From: an uncultured bacterium
Lineage (GTDB): Bacteria; Vulcanimicrobiota; Xenobia; Xenobiales; Xenobiaceae
Reading direction: 5' to 3'
NCBI GenBank assembly: GCA_934644775.1
Contig: CAKUDB010000012.1
Location: forward strand, 1 to 64,000
Length of the DNA stretch: 64,000 bases
Shown here piece by piece: positions 43,090 to 51,943 of the stretch. Numbering within the stretch: the stretch's first letter is position 1; each line of letters opens with the position of its first letter. A program made the translations under genes and the position numbers. Under the pieces are notes generated by a model. It did no database searches. It saw only the letters and a program-made list of their open reading frames with translations, and had not been told where the DNA came from.

Positions 43090-43704
43090 GTGAAAAAGCT
43101 CAATAAACTAACCGCATTTGCGGGACTGATATTTTTGCTTTTAGTCGTCGGCGCTTGCTCCGGCGTGAAAGACACGGAAGACGAAAAGGCTGTTCGTGAA
43201 ACTTTCAAAAATTTTTGCCTTTGCGTTTACAATGATGACGCCGAACAAGCTCCGGTGACATTTTTCAGCCGACATGACAAGAAGATCGCTGCCAAACTTT
43301 TCACCAATGCGGTGGTAGAAGTAGCTGCTGAGCGTGGTCGTCACTTAAATTCTCAAGAGAAGCAAATGCTTAGGCAAAAATTTATCGAACGTTGGGATAG
43401 CGAAGCTAATGTTTACGATTCACCTATGAATCAAAATGCCAAAAAAATGGCTCAGCGAAATGTGGATAGGATATTGAAAGAGAATGGCAAGACCTTTGAT
43501 GATTTTATAAAAATGCTAGAGCGCACTCCGGCTCAAAAGATGGGCTTGGTAATAGACCCCTCCGGTAAGAAAGCTTCTATAAAAGATATCCACTTCCGCA
43601 AAGAAGGTAACGAATGGAAGCTTTCTATGTTGGAAAAAGGCCAAGACCAAAAAGAATTTAAGCGAGTAATGAAAGAAGAGATGGCCAAAGCCTTAAAATT
43701 TTAG
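43090..43704 (+). CDS. Lipoprotein of unknown function
   Basis: GAGG nine bases upstream selects GTG 43090 (a TTG at 43075 is also in frame). The 204-residue product begins with a lipoprotein signal peptide ending in the lipobox LLLVVGAC. The mature part is helical and basic, with a final strand pair (KKASIKDIHFRKEGNEWKLS) as in proteins of the DUF4878/NTF2-like group. I cannot name the family firmly. It probably sits on the outer face of the membrane. Confidence 0.72.
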   Translation: MKKLNKLTAFAGLIFLLLVVGACSGVKDTEDEKAVRETFKNFCLCVYNDDAEQAPVTFFSRHDKKIAAKLFTNAVVEVAAERGRHLNSQEKQMLRQKFIERWDSEANVYDSPMNQNAKKMAQRNVDRILKENGKTFDDFIKMLERTPAQKMGLVIDPSGKKASIKDIHFRKEGNEWKLSMLEKGQDQKEFKRVMKEEMAKALKF

Positions 43705-43736
43705 CCCCAATAAAAAGTAAAATATAAACTAAAATC

Positions 43737-43777
43737 AGCCGCTTGCATAGTGCATTTGCAACTATATGTTAGCGGCT
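43737..43777. terminator. Shared terminator between converging genes
   Basis: AGCCGCT (43737-43743) pairs with AGCGGCT (43771-43777), and TTTCTTTCTT follows on the plus strand. It overlaps the last codons of the minus-strand GT87 gene. Confidence 0.72.
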
Positions 43778-45100
43778 TTCTTTCTTAACAATCCAAACCA
43801 GCAGCACTTCCCACACAGCCATAAGTAGCAACACTAGCTTGTAGTAAAAAGCCATATAGAATAAAATGTACAAAATACTGCCTATTGTGCCATGTAAAGT
43901 TTCGCTATCAACAATAAAGAGCGCACAGCCAATAGCTAGCGCTATCCAAAGTAGCCTACTAGCATTAGGCAAGCTACCATTGTGTAACGCAGCTATAATT
44001 ACCAAAAATGGAATAAGCAGCGCCAAGTGATGATGGCTCCAAGACAGAGGGGATAACATAAGCATAAGTGAAATCCAGGTCGAATAATCTAGCGCCAACA
44101 ATGTAAAGTTGTCGCTTCCGCTATTTTTGCTTCCGCTTCTGTCGGCGGTTGCGTTGCTGCAAGTTGGCTCGCTAGCTATTTTGGCACTTTGCACTTTACT
44201 GCCGTTATGCCATAAAAAGACAGCGCCGACAGTTAGCAAAGCTACATTGATAAGCTTAATTAAAAGCGGAGAAACGTCGTATAAGCAAGCGTTAATTAAG
44301 GTCATAAGCGACTGATTGGAAGCTACTTCTTGGTAGCTTTGCTCGGTAAATAAAAATTGCACGTATTGGCCGAAGCGAAAAAAGCCCCACTGTAAGCCGG
44401 CCCCAAGAGCTAGTGTAGCTAAAGTAAAGAGACAATAGCCGACAGCTTTATAGCGTCGCTTGGCCAGCAGCCAAATTAAAAGCACTGCTGGGTATAGCTT
44501 TAGCAAGATAGCTACCGATAGAGCTAAGCCACAGAGAAAGTTTTGCTTTTTCCAAGTACAAACCACGACGGCAGCCAAACTAAAAAAGAAGAGGCCGCCT
44601 ACTTGGCCTAAAAGGAAGTTGTCTAGCCAGACACCCCAGCTGAAGCTACCCACAACTAACAAGGCCCAGGTAAGCCAAGCGATCTTTTTTTTGCTGTCGG
44701 CAAAGCAATGGCAACAGAGTAAGAGTAGGCCGACTGCATAAAAGAAAAATTGCCAGAAGGTGTGTTTTAGGTAGCTATTGGCCCAGCTATCTTGTGCAAA
44801 AGGAATATATAAAAGGTAGAAGGGCAGAGGATGATTATCAAAAACGGCCCAGCGTCCTTCTGACAAAAAGGACGAATACTCCTTCATCAGTTGTGGATCG
44901 TAAATATTGGCCATTCCCTCTTGCAAAGCTTTTACAGAAGCATAGTAGTGGAAAAAATCGTAACCAGCGCCGTTAGTGGCTGGATCACTTAAAAACTGAG
45001 CTAATTGAGGATGCAACAGCCAACCGCTAAAACTTAAAAGGGTCAACAAGATCCAGCATATAATTATATTTTTATATTTACTTATAAATAGGTTATCCAT
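43769..45100 (-). CDS. GT87-type (DUF2029) membrane glycosyltransferase-like protein
   Basis: A polytopic protein with ten or more helices. The first outer loop has GAGYDFFHYYASVKALQEGM and NIYDP, the acidic motif of DUF2029/GT87 polyprenyl-sugar mannosyltransferases. GGLFFFSLAAVVVCTWKKQN, then LCGLALSVAILLKLYPAVLL is the usual central segment. ATG 45100 begins just before the first helix; the frame extends to ATG 45145 and neither has a strong ribosome binding site. The substrate is unknown. Confidence 0.78.
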   Translation of the reverse strand: MDNLFISKYKNIIICWILLTLLSFSGWLLHPQLAQFLSDPATNGAGYDFFHYYASVKALQEGMANIYDPQLMKEYSSFLSEGRWAVFDNHPLPFYLLYIPFAQDSWANSYLKHTFWQFFFYAVGLLLLCCHCFADSKKKIAWLTWALLVVGSFSWGVWLDNFLLGQVGGLFFFSLAAVVVCTWKKQNFLCGLALSVAILLKLYPAVLLIWLLAKRRYKAVGYCLFTLATLALGAGLQWGFFRFGQYVQFLFTEQSYQEVASNQSLMTLINACLYDVSPLLIKLINVALLTVGAVFLWHNGSKVQSAKIASEPTCSNATADRSGSKNSGSDNFTLLALDYSTWISLMLMLSPLSWSHHHLALLIPFLVIIAALHNGSLPNASRLLWIALAIGCALFIVDSETLHGTIGSILYILFYMAFYYKLVLLLMAVWEVLLVWIVKKESR

Positions 45101-45252
45101 TTTTTTCTCGTTTTTCTCTGCGAATGGGGCTATTTTTCTATACATGCAAGGCTTTGCCCTAGTTTTTCTAGAATCGGCCAGGGTACGTTGTTTGGGGAAA
45201 ACCTAAGTAGGGCTAAGCCTCAATTTTTGCAGAAAAATCGGAGTCTAAAACT

Positions 45253-45870
45253 GTGAGAACAATTATCGGTAAAGCAACTCTGGCAGCTGGCATCTTTTGT
45301 CTTATTCAAACTGGAGCTGTTTGGGGGCAGCCTAACTTGGAAGGCGAGGCGGTTTGCCAAGATATTGCCAAGCCGCCCCATTACTGGTTTGTAGCTCAGG
45401 AAAGCGGTTCTGCCGACAGCAGCTCGAGCGTAGATACTTCCACTTGGCAAGTAATTAACGGCAACGGTTTTAAGGTGCGTTTCCCTAATCAAACTAGATA
45501 CAATCGTGCCAATTATAGCGGCGCTTTTGCTGAAACTTGGGAAACTGAAACTGACGAGCCGCTCCATATGTTTAAGTTGCAACAAGCCCAATTCGGAGGC
45601 GGATCTATCAGCACTAAAGATCCGGACGAATTTTTATTCGACAATATGGAAAATAACAGTCGCCAGCTTAATGGCCAGGTTTCCCAAAGGAGCAGGATTC
45701 AAAATGCTCGCTATCCGGGTTGTATTTACAAGATAACTACTGCCGAAGCCGAATGGGACTTTATGATTCGTTTAGATGGTGACACCGTTTATACGCTGTC
45801 AGTCTGTTCTATGCCTTATGAATCAAACGACGGCTACAGCCAAGCTTTTTTTGACTCTTTCACTTTCTAA
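45253..45870 (+). CDS. Secreted protein of unknown function
   Basis: It starts at GTG 45253, with GGAG nine bases upstream. Of 205 residues, the first 25 form a signal peptide (IIGKATLAAGIFCLIQTGAV, cleavage near VWG-QPN). The mature domain (NGFKVRFPNQTRYNR, MFKLQQAQFGGG, WDFMIRLDGDTVYTLSV, QAFFDSFTF) follows the pattern of small secreted domains with a final FFDSF helix, similar in style to PsbP/DUF1795-like proteins. I am not sure of the family. Confidence 0.68.
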   Translation: MRTIIGKATLAAGIFCLIQTGAVWGQPNLEGEAVCQDIAKPPHYWFVAQESGSADSSSSVDTSTWQVINGNGFKVRFPNQTRYNRANYSGAFAETWETETDEPLHMFKLQQAQFGGGSISTKDPDEFLFDNMENNSRQLNGQVSQRSRIQNARYPGCIYKITTAEAEWDFMIRLDGDTVYTLSVCSMPYESNDGYSQAFFDSFTF

Positions 45871-45964
45871 CAGCCTTTGTTAGAAGCTTCGGCAATTTGT
45901 TTTTTTTACTTTGGCATGTTAAGATCCGACTTAGTTTTTTATGTTTTTATTTGGCGGAGGAACT

Positions 45965-46678
45965 ATGAGCAAACTTAAAAAGCTATTTAAGACTATCAAT
46001 GAATTTTTAAAAGAGAGCACTCAAGAATTTACTTTTGATCAAGAGAGCGGCGTCTTCTCTTTCAAAGAGCAAATCACCGACGAAAAGCGCAGTGCCGTAG
46101 ATATTTCTTTCTTTATCAGTGACTGTAGCGTAACTTTGCACGCCATCTCCGGCTTAAAAATTCCCCAAGATAAAGTAGCTTCTTTAAGTGAGTTTATTAT
46201 TAGAGCCAACAATGACATTGAAATTGGCAATTTCGACTTAGATTTAGAAGCTAAACAGCCCATCGTCAGCTTTAAAGTCAATATTTTGCTCGGTTTAGAT
46301 ATGAAAATTGACGAAGATGATTTGGATTTAGCCGTGCAAATCGTTTTGGGTACCATGCGCAGCTATTGGAGCGGCTTTATCGGCGTTTTAGATGAAGGCT
46401 TGAGCGCTGCCGAAGCTCTGGAAAGTTGTTACGAAGAAGAGGATGACGAAAAAAGTGACGACGATTGTGGCTGCGGTTGCCACGAGGATCAAGACGACGA
46501 AGATGACGACGAAGAATTTTTCGAAGTAGATTTGCGCACCAATCATCTCCACAAATGCGGCTGCGGTTGTGATGAATGTGATGACGAATGTGACGAAGAC
46601 GAAGATGATGAAGACGATGAGTTTTTCGAATTTTTAGATGATAGCGAAGCTCCCGATCAAGAGGATGATGGAGATTAA
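45965..46678 (+). CDS. YbjN-like protein with Cys/acid-rich C-terminal tail
   Basis: GGAGG four bases before ATG 45965 sets the start. Residues 1-150 look like the YbjN/type III chaperone-like fold (SAVDISFFISDCSVTLHAIS; VSFKVNILLGLDMKID). The last 85 residues are almost only Asp, Glu and Cys, with two clusters, CGCGCHED and HKCGCGCDECDDEC. The density of cysteine and acidic residues suggests metal binding or storage, though this is inference. The cytoplasmic location is inferred from the lack of a signal peptide. Confidence 0.72.
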   Translation: MSKLKKLFKTINEFLKESTQEFTFDQESGVFSFKEQITDEKRSAVDISFFISDCSVTLHAISGLKIPQDKVASLSEFIIRANNDIEIGNFDLDLEAKQPIVSFKVNILLGLDMKIDEDDLDLAVQIVLGTMRSYWSGFIGVLDEGLSAAEALESCYEEEDDEKSDDDCGCGCHEDQDDEDDDEEFFEVDLRTNHLHKCGCGCDECDDECDEDEDDEDDEFFEFLDDSEAPDQEDDGD

Positions 46679-46841
46679 AATTAAACTTTCTGCCGATTAG
46701 TTCCCTATCTCCAGCCTGTTTTTGACCGATGGCCCCTTCTTTTGCTGCCAGTTCTTCTGCACAACTAAGACTATTGTGTCTGTATTTTGTTGAGTTTGTA
46801 CATGAGTAAGTGTGTAAATTATGCATAAACTCTGCTTTTTA

Positions 46842-46877
46842 GCCTCAAAAATTAAAAATTATTTTGATTTTTGAGGC
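46842..46877 (+). terminator. Terminator
   Basis: GCCTCAAAAAT (46842-46852) pairs perfectly with ATTTTTGAGGC (46867-46877). ATTTTGTT follows on the plus strand. It ends the YbjN-like transcript. Confidence 0.72.
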
Positions 46878-46970
46878 ATTTTGTTAATATTTTGACTATT
46901 GCCTCGAAAAGTTGAAAACGCAAGTATTTTTTGAAGGAATAGCCTTAGTTGTATTTAGAAAAGTCGGCCC

Positions 46971-48269
46971 ATGTGTAGTGATCCGACTATGTTCAGCATA
47001 GACAAAGTTCAGTTTGTTATGTTGTCTTTCGAGGGGCCTGATCTCTTCTCCATGGCTGGTGGCCTTGGTATAAGAGCTCAGGAACTTTGCAGCTGTTTGG
47101 CCTCTATGGGCTTTACGACTCACCTTTATTTTATTGGTGATCCTGACTTACCAGCCGAAGAACAGCGAGGCAAACTTATTTTGCATCGCTGGTGTCAGTG
47201 GCTTAGCGCCGCTAATCCTGGCGGTTGTTATGTAGCTGAAGATGCCAAAGTTGAAGATTACGGCAATTCTATCCCTTCAGCCTTAGTAAAAAAAGTAATT
47301 GCTCCGGCCGCTCAACAGGGTATTACTACTATTGTACTAGCTGAAGAGTGGCAGACTATTCCAGCTGTCATCAATTTAAGGAAGGCTCTTAGAGAACATC
47401 GCTTAGAAGACCGAGTCGGTATACTTTGGAATGCCAATAATTTATACGGTTTTAAGGGCATCGATTGGTTAACTTTGAATAAGTCTTGTGCCTTAACTAC
47501 GGTAAGCCGTTACATGAAACACCGTATGTGGCCTTTAGGCGTCAATCCAATCGTTATCCATAATGGCATTCCTTCCAGGCTTTTACAAACTCCTATCGAT
47601 CAGAATATTGTCGAGGAGTTGCGCCAAATTTTCCCCAATTTGCTTATTACTAAGGTTGGTCGTTATGATGTTGATAAGCGTTGGGTGATGGCAGTAAAGG
47701 CTGTAGCTGCCATGAAGCAAAAAGGGCTCAAGCCTACTTTTATTGTACGAGGCGGGAAAGAACCCCATCGCCAGGAGGTTAGAAGCCAAGCCGAAAAATG
47801 TGGCTTGAGTTGGAAAGAGATTAACCTACCTCCCAAAGCGCCCGCTCAAGATATTTTAGCCGAATTGGCTCGCTGGAGCAGCTGTGATATTTTAGAGCTT
47901 TGCTTTTATCTATCCGAAGAGTTTATTAACGTGCTTTACTCTGGATCAGATTGTGTCTTAGCTAATTCTGGTCATGAGCCTTTCGGTTTAGTCGGTTTGG
48001 AAGTAATGGCTTGCGGAGGCTTGGCCTTTGTGGGAGCTACTGGTGAGGACTATGCCCAAACTTTAGTTAATAGCACCGTAGTAGAAACGGAAGATCCACT
48101 GGAAATAGTAGAGTATGTCCAGACCTTGACTAGCGATAAAAAGTTAAATCAAAGTTTGCGAGCAGAGGGTAAGCGTACTGCCGCTTGTTATATTTGGGAG
48201 CGCATTTGTCGCGATCTTTTCCAAAAGATCCGTTTTCTGAGTGCTTCCCGAGGCGTCATTCTCGACTAG
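46971..48269 (+). CDS. Family 4 glycosyltransferase
   Basis: A GT-B fold enzyme of 432 residues: N-terminal acceptor domain with GPDLFSMAGGLGIRAQELCS, the inter-domain VIHNGIP, then VGRYDVDKRWVMAVKAVAAM and the donor-site motif ANSGHEPFGLVGLEVMACGG, where the E-x7-E pair binds the nucleotide sugar. The GGLG start and the ending resemble starch/glycogen-synthase-like GT4 enzymes. ATG 46971 and ATG 46989 are both possible; neither has a clear ribosome binding site. Confidence 0.86.
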   Translation: MCSDPTMFSIDKVQFVMLSFEGPDLFSMAGGLGIRAQELCSCLASMGFTTHLYFIGDPDLPAEEQRGKLILHRWCQWLSAANPGGCYVAEDAKVEDYGNSIPSALVKKVIAPAAQQGITTIVLAEEWQTIPAVINLRKALREHRLEDRVGILWNANNLYGFKGIDWLTLNKSCALTTVSRYMKHRMWPLGVNPIVIHNGIPSRLLQTPIDQNIVEELRQIFPNLLITKVGRYDVDKRWVMAVKAVAAMKQKGLKPTFIVRGGKEPHRQEVRSQAEKCGLSWKEINLPPKAPAQDILAELARWSSCDILELCFYLSEEFINVLYSGSDCVLANSGHEPFGLVGLEVMACGGLAFVGATGEDYAQTLVNSTVVETEDPLEIVEYVQTLTSDKKLNQSLRAEGKRTAACYIWERICRDLFQKIRFLSASRGVILD

Positions 48270-48320
48270 CGGCAGTATTAGGGAGAGTATAAAAAGTAGT
48301 CGGTTAGAGGTTTTAGGGTT

Positions 48321-49301
48321 GTGCATAAAGAGATCGACAGTACCGCGTCGGTAGCTAAAAATAACAGTGTCGATACAAATTCGCCAGGGCAAAATAGAGC
48401 CAAAGATGAAGATTTTTTAGTTGCATCTGAAGCTGTATTTAATCGAGTAAAAATGGAAGTAAAGCCGGGCGTTTTGTATTTAGTAGCCGTACCTATAGGC
48501 AACCTGGACGATTTTACTCCCAGAGCTTGGCATGTATTGGAAGAGGTGGAATATATCGCCTGCGAAGAAGTGCAATCGGCCCGCCGCCTCTTACAATTGC
48601 ATAACATAAAAGCCAAGCTTGTTTCTTATCGCGAGTCGGGGCGCGACCAGTCGGGCGATCAGATTGTCAATTTACTGGCCGAAGGTGCCAAAGTGGCCGT
48701 TATTTCCGGGGCCGGTACGCCGGCAGTTTCCGATCCCGGTCGAGATTTGGTGGCTAAGTGTCATCAGGCTGGTTTTAAAGTGTCGCCTATCCCTGGTGCC
48801 AGCGCCCTTACAGCTGCCGTCTCGGCGGCGGGCTTGCCTTTAAGGCGTTTTGCTTTTGAGGGCTTTTTGCCTAGGCGCAGCCACGAATGCCTACAGTTTT
48901 TGCAAAGTTTGGCCAATGAAGAGCGCACTATGATCTTTTTTGAAGCTCCCCATCGCCTCAAAGAAACTTTGCAACTTATGCTTAAAGTTTTTGGCGATCG
49001 CCAGGCTTTTATAGGGCGCGAGCTTACCAAATATTTTGAAGAGTGCTTGCAAAGTAGTTTGGCCAAGCTTTGCGATAAATATGCTCAAGAAGAGCCGCGC
49101 GGTGAGTTTGTTATCGTTGTGGAGGGGTTGCAAGTTGACGAAACAGAGGAGGAGCTGCGCCTAAACGAACAGGCTAAGCTCGATTTGGAGTTCTTGCGCA
49201 AGTTAGGCGTCTCCAAACGCGATCAAGCTGCAATTTTGGTTCACTTTCGAGAAATACCGAAAAATAGGGCTAAGCAATTGGTTATGGAAGGCGACAACTA
49301 A
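48321..49301 (+). CDS. rsmI: 16S rRNA (cytidine-1402-2'-O)-methyltransferase
   Basis: RsmI methylates the ribose of C1402 in the decoding centre. LYLVAVPIGNLDDFTPRA, ACEEVQSARRLL, SYRESG, AVISGAGTPAVSDPGRDLV, IPGASALTAAVSAAGLPLRR and GEFVIVVEG are the family's conserved blocks in order. The family normally starts close to GVLYLVA; here the frame has a 50-residue N-terminal extension from GTG 48321, and ATG 48453 is the likelier start by length. A GAGG ten bases before the GTG keeps it possible. Confidence 0.92.
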   Translation: MHKEIDSTASVAKNNSVDTNSPGQNRAKDEDFLVASEAVFNRVKMEVKPGVLYLVAVPIGNLDDFTPRAWHVLEEVEYIACEEVQSARRLLQLHNIKAKLVSYRESGRDQSGDQIVNLLAEGAKVAVISGAGTPAVSDPGRDLVAKCHQAGFKVSPIPGASALTAAVSAAGLPLRRFAFEGFLPRRSHECLQFLQSLANEERTMIFFEAPHRLKETLQLMLKVFGDRQAFIGRELTKYFEECLQSSLAKLCDKYAQEEPRGEFVIVVEGLQVDETEEELRLNEQAKLDLEFLRKLGVSKRDQAAILVHFREIPKNRAKQLVMEGDN

Positions 49302-49338
49302 AAAGCGATCAAAATAAGGGCTTTTTCTGTTTTGTCTA

Positions 49339-49367
49339 TATACAAAGTTGGGTACTTATGGTATAAT
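49339..49367 (+). promoter_or_regulatory. Promoter of cdd
   Basis: A perfect -10 TATAAT (49362-49367) with an upstream TG (extended -10) and a weak -35 at 49339-49344 lie 32 bases before ATG 49400. Confidence 0.6.
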
Positions 49368-49399
49368 GTCCCTCCAACTTTAAGAGAAGGAGCCGTGTT

Positions 49400-50317
49400 A
49401 TGAGTATTTCTGGTCTCCTGGAGGGTTGTTCCCAGGTAACTAGCCCTTCGCCCGAAGTCACTGAAAAGTTGAAGGGTGCGCTTCCCGCTTATCCCTTCCA
49501 TATCAAAGCCGACGAGGCTGTAAGTATAGCTGGTAAGCTTGGCATTACCGTAGCTCAGCTAATGATTGAGTTGATTCCTATAGCCCGTGAATACGCCGCT
49601 CCGGTCGTTCCCATTTCAGATTTCAAAGTAGGATCTTGTGCAATGGGTCGGAGCGGCGATTTGTATTTAGGCGTAAATATGGAATTCTGTGGCGACAATT
49701 TAGCCCAAACTGTACATAGTGAGCAATCTTCTGTCACCAATGCTATGTGCCATGATGAAAAAGGCATTGCGGCTCTAGCTGTTTCTGCCGAGCCTTGCGG
49801 TTCTTGTCGTCAGTTCCTCAATGAATTAGCTTGCGCCAGTGACTTAATTATAACTATTCCCAATCGTCATGCTATTGGCTTAGAAGATTTGCTGCCCCAC
49901 GCTTTCGGCCCTAAAAACTTAAATGTAGATGGCGGTATGCTGGTTACTTATGAGGCTCCTTTAGTTGAGCCCGAAGAAAAAGACGAGCTTATCAAGTTAG
50001 CTTGGGATTCAGCCAATAAGGGATATGCTCCTTACTCACATTGCAATGCCGGCGTAGCTTTGCAATTTGCTGACGGATTTAAGGTCTGCGGCTGGTACGC
50101 TGAAAATGCTGCTTTTAATCCTTCAGTTTATCCTTTACAAGCTGCTTTAATTATGGCTAATGCTTCTGGTCGCCGTTTGGGAGATATAACTAGAGCCGCT
50201 TTAGTTGAGCGCAAGCTTGAAAATAACATAACCCACGTTCATTCTACAGCTAGCCTACTTAAATCTTTGGCTCCTCAGGCCGAACTTATCATTAAACGTT
50301 TAGACGTGAAAGTATAG
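49400..50317 (+). CDS. cdd: Cytidine deaminase, two-domain E. coli type
   Basis: It deaminates cytidine and deoxycytidine for pyrimidine salvage. The first domain has the full zinc site: QTVHSEQSSV (His, Glu) and EPCGSCRQFLNEL (two Cys), with LGVNMEFCGDNL before it. AFGPKNL marks the linker of the E. coli-type enzyme. The second domain (from about residue 190; ANKGYAPYSHCNAGVALQF) has lost the zinc ligands, as in the E. coli homodimer. GGAG lies upstream of ATG 49400. Confidence 0.94.
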   Translation: MSISGLLEGCSQVTSPSPEVTEKLKGALPAYPFHIKADEAVSIAGKLGITVAQLMIELIPIAREYAAPVVPISDFKVGSCAMGRSGDLYLGVNMEFCGDNLAQTVHSEQSSVTNAMCHDEKGIAALAVSAEPCGSCRQFLNELACASDLIITIPNRHAIGLEDLLPHAFGPKNLNVDGGMLVTYEAPLVEPEEKDELIKLAWDSANKGYAPYSHCNAGVALQFADGFKVCGWYAENAAFNPSVYPLQAALIMANASGRRLGDITRAALVERKLENNITHVHSTASLLKSLAPQAELIIKRLDVKV

Positions 50318-50364
50318 CTACTTCTAATTAAATCGACAGTTTTAACTGGAGATTTTGATAAGAT

Positions 50365-50412
50365 AAAGCGCTCTGCTTGGCTCGGATATTTTCCGCTCAG
50401 GTGGGGCGCTTT
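50365..50412 (+). terminator. Terminator of cdd
   Basis: AAAGCGC (50365-50371) pairs with GCGCTTT (50406-50412). A T-containing tail (CGTTGTTATT) follows. Confidence 0.7.
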
Positions 50413-50576
50413 CGTTGTTATTGCTGTAGTTTTGGCTTAGCCAGTTAGCTAATTGGGCCAGCCAATTTACCATTAAGAAAAAAATATTGCCCGAGCTGAA
50501 ATATATTAAATATACAATAAAAGGAGATAATAACAAGATAAATATCTTTGATATATTGTCGAAATGTCAGTAATAT
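50413..50576. other. AT-rich gap before the lytic transglycosylase gene
   Basis: No gene is seen. An AAAAGGAGATAATAAC sequence at 50518-50533 looks like a ribosome binding site, but no frame of useful length follows. Confidence 0.5.
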
Positions 50577-50605
50577 TTGACTTTTTGCTAATAATATTGT
50601 ACTAT
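50577..50605 (+). promoter_or_regulatory. Promoter of the lytic transglycosylase gene
   Basis: TTGACT (50577-50582), a 17-base spacer and TACTAT (50600-50605). The coding start is about 140 bases downstream, leaving a long leader. Confidence 0.6.
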
Positions 50606-50747
50606 TGCCGCCGTTGGGGAATATATTTTTTGATTAAAATTAAGTTTGGAAGGTGTTTGGCAGCACTTTTGGTTTGAGGCTCACTCGCTATTATTCGCCC
50701 AGCGCAGGCCCGGCCTTTTTTCAAACTGCGAGAGGTAGGCGTCAGTT

Positions 50748-51575
50748 TTGAAGTCTATTAAGCGATTTATTGCAGTTCTAGCTTTTATAGGTATATGTTC
50801 CGTACCGGCAGCAGCTTTAACTGGGCCAGACGAAGGAGCCAACGCTGCTTTAGAAGTGAATAAGCTTGGCTCAACTTTAACCCAGGAGGTTCCTGTTTCT
50901 ATATCTAGCGAAGGAGAGCTAAAAACACCAGAATTAGCTCCTAGAGAGAATAAAGCTGCGGCTGCTACCAAGAATAATTCCAGCGCTTCAGCTTCAGGAG
51001 AGGTTTCTAAGAAAAAGACGGGCAACAAATATGGTATGCCTAATATTTATATTAAGGTTTCCGGCGTAGTTTACGAGCGCGTGGCTCCAGCTCAGGGGAG
51101 TCACCATCGCCGTTCTTTGGCCTCTCGAGGTGCCAAAGATGTGAGCGTAGTAGCTCGCCGTAAGATGATCGATTTTAATTTAACTCCGATAATTTGCAAA
51201 TATGCAGAAGCCTATAAGTTAGATCCTTGGCTGGTACGGGCCGTTATTGAAACGGAATCTAATTTTCATCCTTACGCAGGTTCATCGGCAGGAGCGGGTG
51301 GTCTTATGCAGCTTATGCCTGCTACCGCTTCTAGTTTAGGGTGTCGCGACCGTTTCGATCCTGAATCGAATATCGCTGCCGGTTGCCGCTACTTGCGCCA
51401 AATGCTCAACACCTTTGGTGGAGATTATAATTTGGCTATAGCTGCCTATAATGCTGGTCCAGGCAACGTGCGCAATTATGGGGGGATTCCCCCTTTTAGA
51501 GAGACTATTAACTATGTTAATAAAGTCACCAAGCTTTGGCACAAAACTAAGAAGGCGGCAGCAGCAAAAAAGTAA
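50748..51575 (+). CDS. Lytic transglycosylase (SLT family)
   Basis: It cleaves peptidoglycan glycan strands. The start is TTG 50748. A signal peptide (RFIAVLAFIGICSVPAAAL) is followed by about 120 low-complexity residues and then the SLT domain (about 140-265): catalytic glutamate in VRAVIETESNFHPYA, then SSAGAGGLMQLMPATA and NLAIAAYNAGPGNVRNYGG. All core motifs of the goose-lysozyme-like SLT fold are intact. The final tail is Lys/Ala-rich. Confidence 0.92.
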   Translation: MKSIKRFIAVLAFIGICSVPAAALTGPDEGANAALEVNKLGSTLTQEVPVSISSEGELKTPELAPRENKAAAATKNNSSASASGEVSKKKTGNKYGMPNIYIKVSGVVYERVAPAQGSHHRRSLASRGAKDVSVVARRKMIDFNLTPIICKYAEAYKLDPWLVRAVIETESNFHPYAGSSAGAGGLMQLMPATASSLGCRDRFDPESNIAAGCRYLRQMLNTFGGDYNLAIAAYNAGPGNVRNYGGIPPFRETINYVNKVTKLWHKTKKAAAAKK

Positions 51576-51581
51576 CAGGGT

Positions 51582-51598
51582 AGGGGCATAGCTTAGTT
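51582..51598 (+). other. tRNA-like 5' fragment
   Basis: AGGGGCATAGCTTAGTT differs at two positions from the first 17 bases of the tRNA-Trp gene 160 bases downstream. No anticodon or T arm follows. It may be a relic of a duplicated or disrupted tRNA gene. Confidence 0.4.
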
Positions 51599-51645
51599 TT
51601 CAATTTGTAGAAAAATTGCCCTCACTTAAGAAGATTATCTAGCTT

Positions 51646-51694
51646 GGGGGGATATTCTCTTGACAAAAAGTTACTTTTGAGTAGAATATTCCCC
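51646..51694 (+). promoter_or_regulatory. tRNA-Trp promoter inside a palindrome
   Basis: A perfect -35 TTGACA (51660-51665), 16-base spacer and TAGAAT (51682-51687) lie inside an imperfect 49-base inverted repeat: GGGGGATATTCT (51647-51658) with AGAATATTCCCC (51683-51694), plus AAAAG/CTTTT at the centre. Confidence 0.7.
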
Positions 51695-51741
51695 GTAAGC
51701 TCTTCGATTGAATCTGTCAATCGGGGGAAGATTTACCAGCT

Positions 51742-51817
51742 AGGGGTATAGTTTAGTTGGTAGAGCGACGGTCTCCAAAACCGTAGGTCGCGAGTTCGAG
51801 TCTTGCTGCCCCTGCCA
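51742..51817 (+). tRNA. tRNA-Trp (anticodon CCA)
   Basis: A 76-base tRNA with an encoded CCA end (51815-51817). The acceptor stem is AGGGGTA (51742-51748) with TGCCCCT (51807-51813). The anticodon loop CTCCAAA gives CCA, the tryptophan anticodon. The T arm contains GTTCGAGTC. A promoter lies just upstream and a run of Ts downstream. Confidence 0.96.
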
Positions 51818-51943
51818 CAAAAGCGAGCGTTTGGCTAAGGTCAAAGGTTCGTTTTTTTTTTGCCTTTTTTGTAGCAGTCGCATTACAGCCTCTATACAAC
51901 TGGTGCAAATGCCTATAGGTAAAGGATAAGATCGCCAAATATC

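Noticed and set aside
46377..46826. Minus-strand Arg/His-rich frame opposite the acidic tail of the YbjN-like protein
   Set aside because: It is the antisense of Asp/Glu/Cys codons with no independent start signal.
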